Shown: one piece after another, positions 49,486 through 61,321 of the stretch
Numbering within the stretch: the first letter of the stretch is position 1
How the letters are laid out: every line of letters begins with the position of its first letter
NCBI GenBank assembly: GCA_017165825.1
Contig: CM029374.1
Coordinates: 6,498,243 to 6,562,242 of the forward strand
Origin: Hepsetus odoe
Lineage: Eukaryota; Chordata; Actinopteri; Characiformes; Hepsetidae
DNA length: 64,000 nt
Direction of reading: 5' to 3'
Notes under the pieces: model-generated
What the model saw: only the letters and a program-made list of their open reading frames with translations
Databases searched by the model: none
What the model was told of the DNA's origin: nothing
Position numbers and translations under genes: made by a program

Positions 49486-50282
49486 TTAAATTTAATTTGA
49501 ACAGCGTGCCCCTCAGTCTCTTCTAACGGACTTTAGTGTCAATCCTGTGGACATCATCACTGCTTCTGAAGTAGAGTTTAGCGTGGTGGGGGCTTCACTT
49601 GTCCTGGCATTGAGAGTTGTTGAGAATGGACTTCTTAAGTATTTTTTTTTTAATCTTGATCTCTTGAAAAATATTCTCAGTTAAGAGGTTTTCCAGTCAT
49701 TGCATCACTAATCCATGCTGTGCATCCCAACTATGCATGCACAAATAACTACAATTACGAGGTAGAGGTAGAGGTTTGTGGGTAACAGAAGGGGACAGTC
49801 AGGCTTTCTCTTGTCCTCCACATGTAAGCAGACTTCACTGCCTCATTACTGTGTCTCTTTGATGAAATTTTGTCACATAAAAGGTGAGTACTGCCACCTT
49901 CACTCCTGACCCTGTCTTGTTAGTGTGCATATGGGTGTATATGTGGAGTGTTAGCTCGCAAATCTGACCCAGAGACACACCCCAATGAGGGTAGATTTTG
50001 TTTTTTTCCTTTTAATCTTCTGCAGATAAAGGTTTGCATTCTCACAAAAAGAAATTCCACGGGTGTATTAAATCATAATAAATTACAATAAAAGTCACTG
50101 TCCAATAAGATGTGTTGTGTTTCTGGTGTCCTGTTCATTTTAGCCTAACACATATGCATACAGGCTCAACCTTGTATGTGAACAAAGGACACAAAAATTT
50201 GCAATCTTACCTACTGACAGATTAAATGATGTACATTCTGCTACATAATCTTTCAAAAATACGGGAAGCTTCTTATGTGCCT

Positions 50283-50480
50283 TAATTTGGTTTTCAATAC
50301 ATTTCACCAATCAGCCATAACATTAAAACCCTTTGCGTAATGCAGTGTATGTTCCCCATGTCAGTAAGAACTCATCAACGCATGGATTCCAAAACTAACT
50401 CCTTCTACAAGCCCTCTTGAGGTGGTCTGTGTTGTTAAGGTAATAAGATAATGTCAGGAGATCTTTTAGTCCTACAAGTC
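50283..50480. mobile_element. DNA transposon end
   Basis: Starts caccaatcagccataacatt with aaaaccc after it, a well-known end of a teleost DNA transposon. The interior is diverged. Confidence 0.5.
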
Positions 50481-51073
50481 ATTATAATAGAATAGACTAG
50501 CAATATCCTAGTGAGGCTTGATCATATGGAGACCTGAGGCAGGATCTGAGGATGGTTGATGTGGCTGATCAGTGCTTGTTTTTATATAAGCATCTTAAAT
50601 GTATCCTCTACATTGGGTGCTTTTATCCACCAGGGAGTCTCAAAGTATAATGAAAATTAAAAGATACTACATTTTAAATTGATAGCTGCAGTAAATGTTT
50701 AGTAGAAGTTTTATTTCTTTTCCATTGCTATTCAATGAAATATCTTAAATTCAATTTTTCAGTTTCAGATTTGTACTTCTGAACTTTAATCCTGACTCTA
50801 ATCCAAAAGTCAAATCCCAACTAAAGCCTCCCTATCCTGGTTTAAAAATGACTACCAGACAATTTAAACATCTATAAATCTACTGGGAGCTTTTAAAATA
50901 AAATGGGGCCAAAAAGAGTAAAATATAGACATCCAATGAAGCACCAAGACACAATTATAGATTTCATATATATTGACTATCAGTGATGTCACATGTGCTA
51001 TGTTTCAGCATTGTCTTTGTTTGGTGGCTCTGCAAAATGTAGGTGTATTGTATTACATGTGTGAAGCACTCAC

Positions 51074-51233
51074 TGGACATAAATGCTGCGGGCATCCAGG
51101 ACGGTGAGGACGGGCGCCTCCACATAGGACGGGGCAAGCTGACCGGTAAAGAGTGTGACCATAGAGCTGTTGGTGCAGCCTGCCTCAGTGCAGGCACTCA
51201 GTAGCAGCTTGTGTGGAGTGTATACACCTAGAG
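51074..51233 (-). CDS. USH2A: USH2A exon 3 of window: end of one FN3 repeat and start of the next
   Basis: The exon is 160 bp and encodes residues 93-144. It opens with the split Ala (G|CT) and ends two bases into a Gln codon (CA|A). The acceptor is tttatttgttcag and the donor CCA|GTGAGT. The first part, LGVYTPHKLLLSACTEAGC, supplies the F-G strands and the paired Cys of the repeat begun in exon 2. The second part, from APSYVEAPVLTVLDARSIYV, is the A-B strands of the next repeat, whose core Trp is the first residue of exon 4. Open throughout. Confidence 0.95.
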
Positions 51234-51478
51234 CTGAACAAATAAAAAGAGCACAACATATTTGAATAGATCTGAATACACTACAATCAAATAAAAAAAC
51301 ACGATCAACAAGTAGGCATATGCTGACCACCAGTTGCTGGTTAGGCATACTAAAATGTTTATAATGCCATGTATCATCAAAAAATTGCTTAACATTATTT
51401 AAAAAAGCTGACTATAAAAGTTTTTCAAATCGGTGTTCAGTGCAGAGATAGATCGCTATAATTTCTGTGTTGAACACC

Positions 51479-51678
51479 TAGTGGCTGCGTGGTTAATGGT
51501 ATTCAGTTTCAGGATCGGAAATCCCGAGGTACCTTTGAGGCAAGGTACCGCCCCCATCACTGCTCCCGAGCAGATATGGCTGCCCACTGTCACACTGCCT
51601 GTGATGGGTTAAATGCTGAGGATGCATTTTGCTGTAGTTTGCTGCGTTCACAATGACAAATTGTCACTTTCACTTCAT
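51479..51678 (+). mobile_element. SINE family A, diverged
   Basis: Has ccgaggtacctttgaggcaa, ccgcccccatcactgctccc and acaaattgtcactttcactt. The head is more diverged than in other copies. Confidence 0.75.
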
Positions 51679-51904
51679 ATTTAATAATAAAGGTGATGAA
51701 TATTGGAAAAGTTTTGACTGGTTAATTCATCCTGATGTTTTCACTAAATCTTCCCATAACCATAATGAAGAGAACAGTGTAAATGTTTCAAAATGACGGA
51801 TGGATATTTTAAGATTGCATGAGTAAAATGTTTTTTCATATTAAAATTGCCAGGCTTGGAAAAACATAAATTACATATCAGAACCAATTGAACCCAACAA
51901 AGTG

Positions 51905-52035
51905 TAAGCGGTGATGGTCTTGTTTTAGGATACTTGCTTACAGACTAAAAGGTCACAGGTTCAAACTGTAGTTGCAGCACTGCCACCACAAGGTTGCTGA
52001 GCAAAATGCTTAACTCAAACGCTTCCGATAAGAGA
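51905..52035 (+). mobile_element. Diverged tRNA-derived SINE, other family
   Basis: Contains ggtcacaggttcaaactgta (B box) and gctgagcaaaatgcttaact, a body seen in another widespread fish SINE. Assignment is tentative. Confidence 0.5.
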
Positions 52036-52986
52036 GTTCAAATGCCCAAAAGTGTACGCTGCAAGGTTTCTCCAGCAATCATGCTGAAAAAAAAAAGAAG
52101 AAAGATCAGCCTATTTAAGAACTGTTTCACAGCCCAAGCTGTGCGCTGTGGTATAATCCGTGTTGTATTGTAAGGTTTGCGCATGTTTGGGTTCAGGGGG
52201 CTATTGTTGTGATAATCAGCTATCTCCCGCTGGCCCTCTGCCTCCACAGAGGACACCCCTCCCTCACACACTCACACACACACACACCGGCCTGCACTTC
52301 CACGCAACTGAGTTCATTTGTTAACCATTTGTAAAGTGAGGCTGGAGTTTTCAAACCCAGGCTGAGAACGACACATTCAAAGCGGGCATTCTGACAGGAA
52401 GGAGGTTTCTCCCTTGAAACGCTTGAAAGTGGTTTTACTGTCAAGGAATGAGGGTGGGGGGAGGCGAGAGAATCCAGAATCACAGCAGGAGTGGCCGCTG
52501 AAGCTGAGCTAAGATATCCTGAAAGAAATTGGAATCCCCAGGTTTGGAGTGTGTGATGCACGTGTGCATGTGCAAGGGGAAGGTGTAGCGATGAGGTGCT
52601 CCGAAGCTTCTTATCATATCAGACCTTTACCTTCATCCTTCATCACGACCCGCAATGAACGCCATACCCCGCTGAGGAGGACTGAAAATAACATCTAGCG
52701 ACATGATGCGCCTCTTATGGAAAAAAAAATATTCCCTTCAAAGCCTACCCGTGTGCTTTATTTTTCGCTTGTGATACACATGTACTCAGACACATGTTTA
52801 AGGCAAAGTTCCTAAAGATGATCAGAGCAGAGGCCTGGGATTGTTCTGAGCTTTGAACAGGAAAAAAACAGCGCAATGCTTTCAACTCTCCACTGAAAAA
52901 CTAGGTGTGAAATGCGCTTCTCCGACTAGAAAGCGAGTTCCACCGAGGCATATTTGCATACGGTCAACTGCTAAGTGAGGTGGAAA

Positions 52987-53093
<107 letters not shown>

Positions 53094-53419
53094 ATCAACA
53101 GTCGTTAACTATAGAGATGTTACAAAAAAATTATATCCTCACGCATGGACGCCCCAGCCATTACTGTCAGGCAAGCTATAATTTTCAATCTGGCCAAGAG
53201 ATGAAGATCTGTATTCCAATTGATTTGCCAGTACTGTTGCAGGAGACCCATTGATCTTTGCCTTTTATGACAAACACATTATTTTTCAAATCTCTTCCTT
53301 TGTGTGAGGCTTTTCTGACCAAGAAAGAAGCCGTTTCACTGAGGTCAGGCTCTTGAGTCACCATGTTGGAGTTTTCATTCATTATCACAAACATTCTTCT
53401 CACAAGGCTGTAGGTGGTG

Positions 53420-53630
53420 CTGAGCTCTGTCCTGGTGCAAATAGGGCAAAAGGCATTGAAACACTTTAGACAGGTCGACAGTTCATCGCAGGGCAGATAC
53501 ACAGTCAAACACACTCAGCCCAAGAGGGCGATTTAGCATCTCCAGTATGCCTGACACACGTGCCTTTTTTCACTGTAGGATGGAAACCACGTAGCCACAG
53601 GAAGAGCATGCAAACTTCACACAGAAAGCA
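53420..53630 (-). mobile_element. L2-type repeat tail
   Basis: Order of blocks: acaggtcgacagttcatcgc, agtcaaacacactcagccca, gatttagcatctccagtat, gagcatgcaaacttcacaca. Same arrangement as at 61.9 kb. Confidence 0.6.
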
Positions 53631-53796
53631 TCCATGACCATCTTGTTGTGAGATCACTGTGCCAGCATAAAGTACCAACCAAGATGATCATTCAATGATT
53701 CTCTTTTTGGCTAGAATGAGATAATTCATGGTCGATCATAGCAATTGGCATTTTTTTGGTAACTGGTATTGGTTTGTATAGCAAAACAAAAAAAGA

Positions 53797-54033
53797 ACTG
53801 AAAACTCGCCATTGTGAAGAGACACAGCACAGCACAATGAACCACAAGGAAAACGCAGCCTCTGGGCCTTTAACTCAGACACCAATCGTGGCAGCAGTGT
53901 GGGTGGGGCTATTTTAAGCCCCCAGGGAGAGAGATGTGGACCTACCTGCTCATGTGGGTACCTAGGCAGCTCTACTGTCTGGGATTCAAACCCACAAGCT
54001 TCTGCCTTGGGCCTAGTCCCTAATGCCACTGCT
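53797..54033 (-). mobile_element. SINE family A, diverged
   Basis: Contains tcgccattgtgaagagacac, gaaccacaaggaaaacgcag and gggattcaaacccacaag. The central block is rearranged compared with other copies. Confidence 0.65.
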
Positions 54034-54655
54034 ACGCAAAACATGAACTCCACATCATGGAATCAAACCCCAGTCTTCTGCATGGCACTAAGGAGGACCA
54101 CAAGAAAAGAAAAAAAAGAAAAAAAAATATATATATATATATAGTTGATTGTCCTAGAGTATATTTCACTGTTTACAGCTTTTGATAACACACTTAACAT
54201 GCTTGTCTGCCTGTGAGTATGTTAAGGCTGACATTTTGAATGATTCATCTCAAAGTGAATATACCTGTTCTGGATGTAAATTGGTCTTTGGGGGCTCCCC
54301 CATCATTTAGGCATGACTCTCACCCTCAGGTCAAACAGCGGCAGAAGCCCTTAGCCTTTTAATAAAACATTGTGCAATGTTCACACATTACTGCCAAGAG
54401 CTACTGCTGCTGTTGGCTGGCCAAAAAAAAATCTAAAAAATGAAAAAATAAAAATAAAATAGAAATAAAAATAAAAAACAAACGGATGAGCTTTTAGCCC
54501 TTTTCTGTTCTGACAAAATGAATTACCGTAATATGACATTCTCTCTGCTGTAGTGAACAGAGCCTCAGCCTTTCTGGGGGTTTGATTAAATAAAGGGGGT
54601 GGCAGCCATTAACACCCTTATGTGCTTCCATTTACCCTGGATAACATGGCTAGGG

Positions 54656-54682
54656 TGTGTGTGTGTGTGTGTGTGTGTGTGG
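54656..54682 (+). repeat. (GT)n microsatellite
   Basis: About 12 gt units. Similar short arrays are present at 28965-28985, 29392-29418, 29620-29645 and 33159-33180. Confidence 0.9.
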
Positions 54683-55267
54683 GTTTGTATTGATTTGATC
54701 TGCTCAATCCCCTCATGATGTCCTTTGCCATTTCATCTAGTGTCTAAGCACTACTGTACTGTAGCTATAAAACATAACTAAGTATACAATCAGCTAAGCA
54801 TTCTTTTTGGCTACATACCAATAATGCATAATTATACTTAATATATATTTCACATTTTGGAATGTAACTTTTAATTCGCATATATAATCATGTGCATACG
54901 TTTGGATCCTTTGATAAAATAAGTTTAGTGTTGTTTAGTTTAGTGTTAATGTTTAGTGTTGTTTAGTTTAGTGCTTAGTGTTAATGTCCACTACAGAGAA
55001 CACTTTGTTTTCTGCAGGTTCTTCATTTAAAAAAGGTATTATTTAGTGATTTTATCATAAGGAGCAATAACAAAGGTTAATTTAATTTAATAAATATTAA
55101 GCAGAAAATGCAGAATTTAAGTTTGTTCCCTGTAGAACCAGCTTCCTAATGTTTTGCTCAACAAAGTTCACTATAAAAGGTTATTTTTAAATGCAAACTA
55201 AATTAAAATTGTCTATGAAAGTTCCTTTAAAGCAAAAAAAGCAAAAATTAATAACAGTAAAAACAAA

Positions 55268-55400
55268 TAGTCAGTCAGTCAGTCATTTTCTTAGCCGCTT
55301 GTCCCAATTAGGGGTGGAGTGCTGGAGTCCATCCCAGCTCACACAGGACGAAGGACAGGGGACAAGCCCTGGACAGGTCGCCAGCCTATCGCAGGGAGAG
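55268..55400 (-). mobile_element. L2-type repeat tail
   Basis: A short (CAGT)n run leads into tttcttagccgcttgtccca, gtccatcccagctcacacag and ggacaggtcgccagcctatc. This is the reverse complement of the tail found on the chimeric SINE at 27.8 kb. Confidence 0.7.
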
Positions 55401-55959
55401 TAATAACAAATAACACAACATAAATACTAGAACATGTTTGATAATATTCTTTAATATTGTCTTTGTTACTATTAATATGTGATAAAGTGATTTGGCGTTT
55501 ATCACAAAGAGATTTAATAGTAATTTGCACCAACAGTGCAAGAGTAACTATGGTTATGTCCGTTGACTCTGTCATGCATTTTGGCAGCTCAATGTAAATA
55601 AGGATGTTTGATTTTTGCAGATATCTATAAATCACAACATTAGTTTGTCACATATATAACTGAACACATTTGGCCATTGATGTCTGCTGCTTTGTCACTG
55701 GATGGGCCCAAAATCCCTCATCTTGTGTCCTTTTAAAAAGAAATGAACTCCTCACAAATGACTTTACATTGCAAATATTTTAAGATCGGACACCCAGACC
55801 ACATTTTTAACCTTAAATTAAGAAACCATGTTTCTGTTGTACCGTAATAGACACTGTCCCATATAAACTCCATTATCAGTCATACACATACATTCAAACG
55901 TTATAATAGACAATAATGTTGTGCTATTATCTTGATCATTCTGCTGCAGACCGGTGCTG

Positions 55960-56060
55960 CTATATCAGGCTGCACTTCAGCTATATCCAGCGCCCAGGAA
56001 GAGTGATGGGAACAGTCCCTTGCTGCAGGGTACTTCAGGGCAGTTACTGTTCTAGGAATC
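55960..56060 (-). mobile_element. SINE family A fragment
   Basis: Only gtcccttgctgcagggtact and tcagggcagttactg resemble the body. Head and tail are not recognisable. Confidence 0.4.
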
Positions 56061-56896
56061 GAAAGCAAAATAATTGCTGTAAAAAGTAATTCATCAGAAT
56101 GATGAAGTTGAACATCTTTTGTGTGTTTTCCTTCCATTGCACCTCAAGTTGAGCATTTGTAAACTGCGGCTTGTTTGGAAACAATTCCACACGACATCAA
56201 ATTATCTGTTGTAAATATTTGCTATAATTCCCATTTGTAAGTCATAAAAATCTAATTTCATTAGGAAAGAGCTTGTCTGCCAACATATCATGCCATTCGT
56301 GCCTTAAAGACTGCACAGGGGTAGTTCACTTCCAGTTACTATGCACAGGATCAGGACTGCTCAGTGCAAGCTCCTGCATACGTGATGATTCAAAGAACTC
56401 TCCAAACAGCCCTCTGTGTCAACAAGTCATTTGTCTGCTTCTTCGTTTCATCTGCTTTTATATAGCTGAAACGCCACTAAAGAAACTTCCCCTGGGTAGG
56501 GCCCGGTAGCTCCACTCTCTTTCAAATGCTAATTCACCTCTACTTATTGTTTTCTTTCGGTATTCATGCTCTTCTTCTGAGTAAACATGAGTGTAATAGA
56601 AAAGACATGCCAGTGTACTTGAGTCGGTACAGACTTGGGTTTTAAAAAAAAGATCCATTCACTTCATAATGGATTTATTAATTTTAGGCTTTAGACGTTG
56701 GAATATCCACCACAGCAGCCCAGTATCCGTTAGCTTTTAGTTTTTAGGTTTTATGTACATTAATGTAACGAGATTTTATTCCAAATCATTTTGGACAAGG
56801 AAATGTCCACAGTGGGGGCAGCTTGTGATTTTTTGGTTGCTGTATAACAATGATTTGTAACCTACTGCAACACTGATAAAAAAAAACATTTCTTAC

Positions 56897-57058
56897 CAGT
56901 GATGTTGAAGGCCGTGTCATTCCCTTGGTAGATGAACTTATGGTCCTTGTAGAGGGTGTAGTGTGTAATGATGCCGTTGGGTTTTTGAGGGGGATCCCAG
57001 TGCACGGAGAGCGAATCTGGGTATTGAACTGCATGAGGGGGAAGCACTTCCTCAGGAG
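56897..57058 (-). CDS. USH2A: USH2A exon 2 of window: first half of an FN3 repeat
   Basis: The exon is 162 bp and encodes residues 39-91, with split Ala codons at both ends (G|CT). The acceptor is cttctttcacag and the donor ACTG|GTAAGA, both strong. It starts with PEEVLPPHAV, which is the A strand, continues with DSLSVHWDPPQKPNG, carrying the core Trp and the PNG turn typical of usherin repeats, and ends in DTAFNIT. There is a sequon at NDT and another at NIT. The reading frame is open and no residue looks out of place. The phase-1 junctions on both sides fit exons 1 and 3 without adjustment. Confidence 0.95.
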
Positions 57059-57585
57059 CTGTGAAAGAAGTGATATGATGATAACAGACAACGGAAAAAC
57101 TCCAGAAGATTAAAAAAAAATAATAATTTAAATTATTTTTAGGAACTTTAAGGATAAACTGTTTGTCATCCCACTTCATTTAAAATGTAACAACTGCTTG
57201 CAGATTTTAACATATGACAAATCATCAAATCTGGCAGGAAGAGCAGCACAGTTACACATCAAATTAATGAAAAATGAGCAGAAAGATTATTTAGTTTGTT
57301 TCCCTTTGAGGGTGGGTACTCATTTCCCAGTAGAAAATCTAGAAAACATAATTTGGTGAGCATTATGCAAACATTTGTGCATGAGTTATACTACATCAAA
57401 GTGGTGATGTGGCATGAAAGTAGTATTTATCCTCTAACTTTTGTTCTGAAAAGCTTTTATTCACCAAGAGATCTAACACGCAATGATTTTGGAGCAAATT
57501 GACTTAAAATCTATCTTAATGACATTTGCTTAATGATCATCTAATTGTCAGTAACAGAGATGGTCTATTTTCAGATGCCCACTAT

Positions 57586-57900
57586 GTACACCAATCAATA
57601 ACAGCATTAAAACCAATGATAAGCCAAGTAAATAACACTGATTAGATGAATAAAATGGCACCTGTGAATGGGTGGTATATATAAGATAGCAATGGAAGCA
57701 GGAAAAATATAAAATTTACAAGCCAGCGATTCACTTTTTGACAAGGACCAATGAGGTTAGACAGTTGTCAGAACATTAAACCTGCAGGTCTTGGGCTGTG
57801 CTCCAGGTTTGCAGTTACAAGTACTTATCAAAAGTATTCCAAGGAACATCCAGGCTCGTTGATACTCTGGGAGCAGAGCTAGTCTACCTGGATCTAGTCC
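57586..57900. mobile_element. Degenerate DNA transposon
   Basis: Begins caccaatcaataacagcatt and contains aaaatggcacctgtgaatgg, related to the end seen at 50.3 kb and to the fragment at 14.9 kb. No transposase frame survives. Confidence 0.5.
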
Positions 57901-59394
57901 ACAGAGTGGTCATTAATTGGTCAATGCGTTCATGCTGTTCTTGTTCAATCTCAAAAGCACCTACAAAGGGCATTTAGGAAGCGGTACTGATCATGGAGCA
58001 ATGAAAGAAGGTTTCCTTGGTCTGATTAACACATTTTCCACATCTGGATGTAGATGTGACTTTGACATGTACCGTATACCTAAATATTGTAGATATAGCA
58101 TTTCCCTTCATGGTATTCCCTACATCCCATTAAAACTGTGTTTCCATAGCTGCAAATTTAATCAGGAATAGTTTAAAGAAAAAAGATGTTCAAGGTCTGA
58201 CTTTTCCTCACACCAATTCATCGAGCATCAGTGTGTGCTGAACAAACTATTCCAATTTGATTGTGCTGATCTGCTGCTAATGTCTTGGTGCCTGATACCA
58301 CAGCACACATTCAGCTGATTGGTGGTGTCCATCCCTATATGTAACTCCTAAAGCTTATGTTAAAATCGTATAGTTAAAAAAAGAATCCAGACTTTCGTTG
58401 GCTGAATGTTGTGTGTTATTTACTTTTTTTTTTGTCCTTTTTAACGGCATTCCATGAAATATTTGCCAATGTATTGGACAGCTACTAGTTGTAGCTACTA
58501 CTTTTTAGGGACACTTTCACTCAGATAAAATCGTCATAATCATCAATTGGTCAAATTTAGTAGCATCTGTTGATACATACTGAAGTACACATGTAGATCA
58601 CATGTAGAAAGTTCCCATTATGCTAGTATTACATTCCTGAGGCATAACATGTGTTAGCCCAGTATGACACAGACCACATTTGTGACACTGGGTAAGTTAA
58701 ATAGAACACATTTTGAGCTAGAATAAGTTATTTTAAGAACAAAGTAGGTCTTACATCAGGGAACCTATGTTTAAAGTTCTGTAGTGCAGAATCGATACAG
58801 TAATTTCACTTTTTGTAATCAAGTCCACATCAAATTGATTTTTTCACTCTACAATGACCCCTAATGTCATACTATCTCTTAAACAAGGCAATTTAGCCCA
58901 ACTTAGATTAATGCATGACCCGAAAAAGCTTCCTACATATTTCACTCTACCCACCACCTGCCAAAAAAAAAAAAAAATCAAACTATTCAAACCAGCAGGC
59001 AGAACAGAGCTACTTATTTGCAATGGGCTGGAGACAGGGAAAAATAATTGCTGCCAGCCACCAACTGTCTTTATTCCTGCTGTTTCATGTAGAGAGAGGA
59101 TTCAGTCAATGGACATGACACTTGTTCTTCTCCAGACTACAGAAAAAGCTTCTTTGTCTTGCCAGTGGAGTTAGACAGACACAACGGTAATAAAGAATGA
59201 GCGCAGAAGAGTTGAAAGAGAGTGTTTTTTGCTCTCCGCAGCGTTTTGCCAGCGTTTCCTTCATGAGAGCAGCCGAGCACACCCAAAGCGTGGAAATGGA
59301 GCGCTTGATTCTCCATTTCATACTTGTGGCCGTACAATCAATTCTTTTTAGCTCACACTGTCTTTACATTTACTTCTCTGGTGGAGTGAAATGA

Positions 59395-59560
59395 AGAAAG
59401 CTTTCATTAATCTTGCAGATGCCTCCCATTAATGACAAGCCTCTCGCATGAACAATGTAACAGCAATTAAAAAGGCCATTCATCTGCATTACAGCTATTA
59501 AAGATGCATGTCATTAAAGGGGGAAAAGAGTTTGATTCATTCGCCCATTCGCAACCCCAC
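59395..59560. other. Repeat-poor ATTA-rich island, candidate conserved noncoding element
   Basis: About 430 bp upstream (in genomic minus-strand terms, downstream) of exon 1. Blocks such as tgcctcccattaatgacaag and gccattcatctgcattacag resemble conserved noncoding sequence in texture. Candidate only. Confidence 0.25.
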
Positions 59561-59641
59561 CTCCCCCTCTACAGGCCCAATACACTTGCCCCCTTAAAAT
59601 GCACCCTCTTTAAATTAGGACCCCAAAAACAGAGAAAAGAA

Positions 59642-59680
59642 TAAATAATAATAATAATAATAATGATAATAATAATAAAA
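59642..59680 (+). repeat. (AAT)n microsatellite
   Basis: Imperfect aat array with one gat unit. Confidence 0.9.
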
Positions 59681-59828
59681 ATGTGGTAATTACAGGCTGG
59701 CATTGCACTTTTGTCATCAAACAGTTTGGAGTTTCAGAGCAAATGGTTCGACACCATTCACGCTCCTCTTGGTGCTTTTATTATTCATCAAATAAATGTG
59801 TGAGTCAGGACTTCTAAAATGACTTTAC

Positions 59829-59942
59829 CCTCTTGTGGAGTGGTGAGGCCGGTGGAGCGCGTGCTCTCTCCGCAGCCAGCCTGAGTGCATGCTGTTAGTA
59901 GTCACTGTAGCTGGGCAAAAGGAGCCAGGCCACTTAATGTTC
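59829..59942 (-). CDS. USH2A: USH2A exon 1 of window: end of an FN3 repeat, with in-frame TGA
   Basis: This 114-bp exon encodes residues 1-37 plus the first base of a split Ala codon. The acceptor is ctcctgttgcag and the donor GAGG|GTAAAG. The peptide begins TLSGLAPFAQLQ, and after the stop continues LLTACTQAGCGESTRS and TTPQE. It aligns position for position with the E-F-G strands of the other repeats (GLxPxxxx.....ACTxAGC). Codon 13 is TGA at 59902-59904, and the conserved Tyr five residues after Pro is Leu. The donor phase matches exon 2 exactly, so the exon itself is real. The TGA could be an assembly or sequencing error, a nonsense allele, or be bypassed by splicing: an AG at 59892-59893 would give an exon shorter by 51 bases in the same phase. 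The upstream exon is not found before the window edge. Confidence 0.8.
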
Positions 59943-59950
59943 CTGCAACA

Positions 59951-59958
59951 GGAGAGAT

Positions 59959-60028
<70 letters not shown>
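59951..60028 (+). repeat. (GA)n array at the exon 1 acceptor
   Basis: Long GA array. On the gene strand it is a CT tract that runs into the exon 1 acceptor with only a few other bases between. Confidence 0.95.
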
Positions 60029-60030
<2 letters not shown>

Positions 60031-61107
60031 AAATGTCACTCTTTTCACGTCCATATTTCAAAGAAGCTCCTCTGCCTGCTATGCTAAGTGAGACTTAATG
60101 CTGACTTTTCAAACACAGCATAATTTAACCATCGCTTCTGATAATAGCCCCAGATTTAAATAGACTTTATTAATCATTGCACGGAGGGGTAAAGCGACGC
60201 CAGGCTTTCCCGTTCAGACACTAATGACGGTATTTAATGGACAACGTGGGCCGCAGTGTTTAAAAGCAGCCTCCAGCCTGATTTGAGAAGCTCTTGTCCA
60301 AGCTCCTCTTTAACCCTGTTATGATCAATGCACTCTAAGTGCACGCTGCTGAATCCTCCATTTTCAAAGAAGATGGGCGAGGTAAAAATAAATAGGATGA
60401 AGATAGGAAGACACAGCTTCATGTAACAGTGGATTACTGAAAACAAAACATATTTGACAGTAATGATGTTGTTCAGTCTTAATCAGGTATTAGCAGCAAA
60501 TGATCAATTTAAATGCCTGCTACCTTAATACACTTAGTAATGGCTAAGTCTTCAATCCAATCATTCACAGCAGCAACATCTAGATTCAAATTAAGAAGAG
60601 TTTGTCATTTTTCAGTGTTGACACGCTAAAGAGTAAAATTGTTTTCTAAACCAACTAGATGCTACAAAATAAGACGGCTAAATGTTCTCTGTCAAGTTTG
60701 ACATGGTTCATTTTCCTCAATTTATTTTGTTTTTAGCACAACATACACAAAAAAAAAAAAAAAAAAGCAATGCTTGAGTATCTATCTTCTGTCAGTATTC
60801 ATCCCATTTTACTCCCCTATGAAGGAGTGTTTCTCGTTACTACGCCTAAAGTGATATTTGAAATGTCCATTTTAGATTGAGGGATCAAGGTCATTCATAA
60901 AAATAGGCCTGATGTGCATTAATTGAATAACAAGCCTGTAAATACTAAACCATTTCAATGTCTTTTTAGTATAAAGGCCATAATGTCTATACAATGTCAT
61001 TTAATTAAAGCATGCCATCTGAATTCTGAAAACAACTGCTCATGAATCCTGTTTTATCAATAATTCAGTATTATCGCTATTTAATTTGAATTGTTATTTT
61101 TTTAATT

Positions 61108-61321
61108 GTGATTATTCTTGTCATTGTGAGAACACACAGTAAACCTCTCTCTGCATTTAACCCATGCACACACTGTGCAGCAATGAAAGTACCCAGGGAG
61201 CAGTGACGGTGACGGTACCTCGCTCGAGGGTACCTCAAGACAACCTACTGGTAAGGTGTTTGAACCCACAATCTTCTGATCCTATGGCCAACTCCCTAAC
61301 CACTAGGCCACTGCTGCCCCC
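61108..61321 (-). mobile_element. SINE family A, near full length
   Basis: Tail ttcttgtcattgtgagaaca, body cggtacctcgctcgagggta, B box gtgtttgaaccca and head accactaggccactgctgcc. Confidence 0.85.

Larger units (their letters stand above)
42262..51073 (-). other. USH2A intron between exons 3 and 4 (8.8 kb)
   Basis: Contains an ATT array (43127-43165), a CT array (44159-44208), an L2-type tail (46782-46965), a Tc1 copy between TA arrays (47713-48912), a palindromic element (48914-49485) and a DNA-transposon end (50283-50480). Regions 43560-43790 and 45500-46380 are low in repeats and might be conserved noncoding DNA. No other gene is seen. Confidence 0.8.
57059..59828 (-). other. USH2A intron between exons 1 and 2 (2.8 kb)
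   Basis: A degenerate DNA-transposon segment lies at about 57586-57900. An AAT array is at 59642-59680. The block 59395-59560 is repeat-poor and rich in ATTA cores. No further coding signal. Confidence 0.75.

Noticed and set aside
59829..59890. Exon 1 beginning only at 59891, with no stop problem
   Set aside because: The longer form has a much better acceptor with a pyrimidine tract, and the extra 17 codons align with FN3 repeats. The shorter form is kept only as an alternative.
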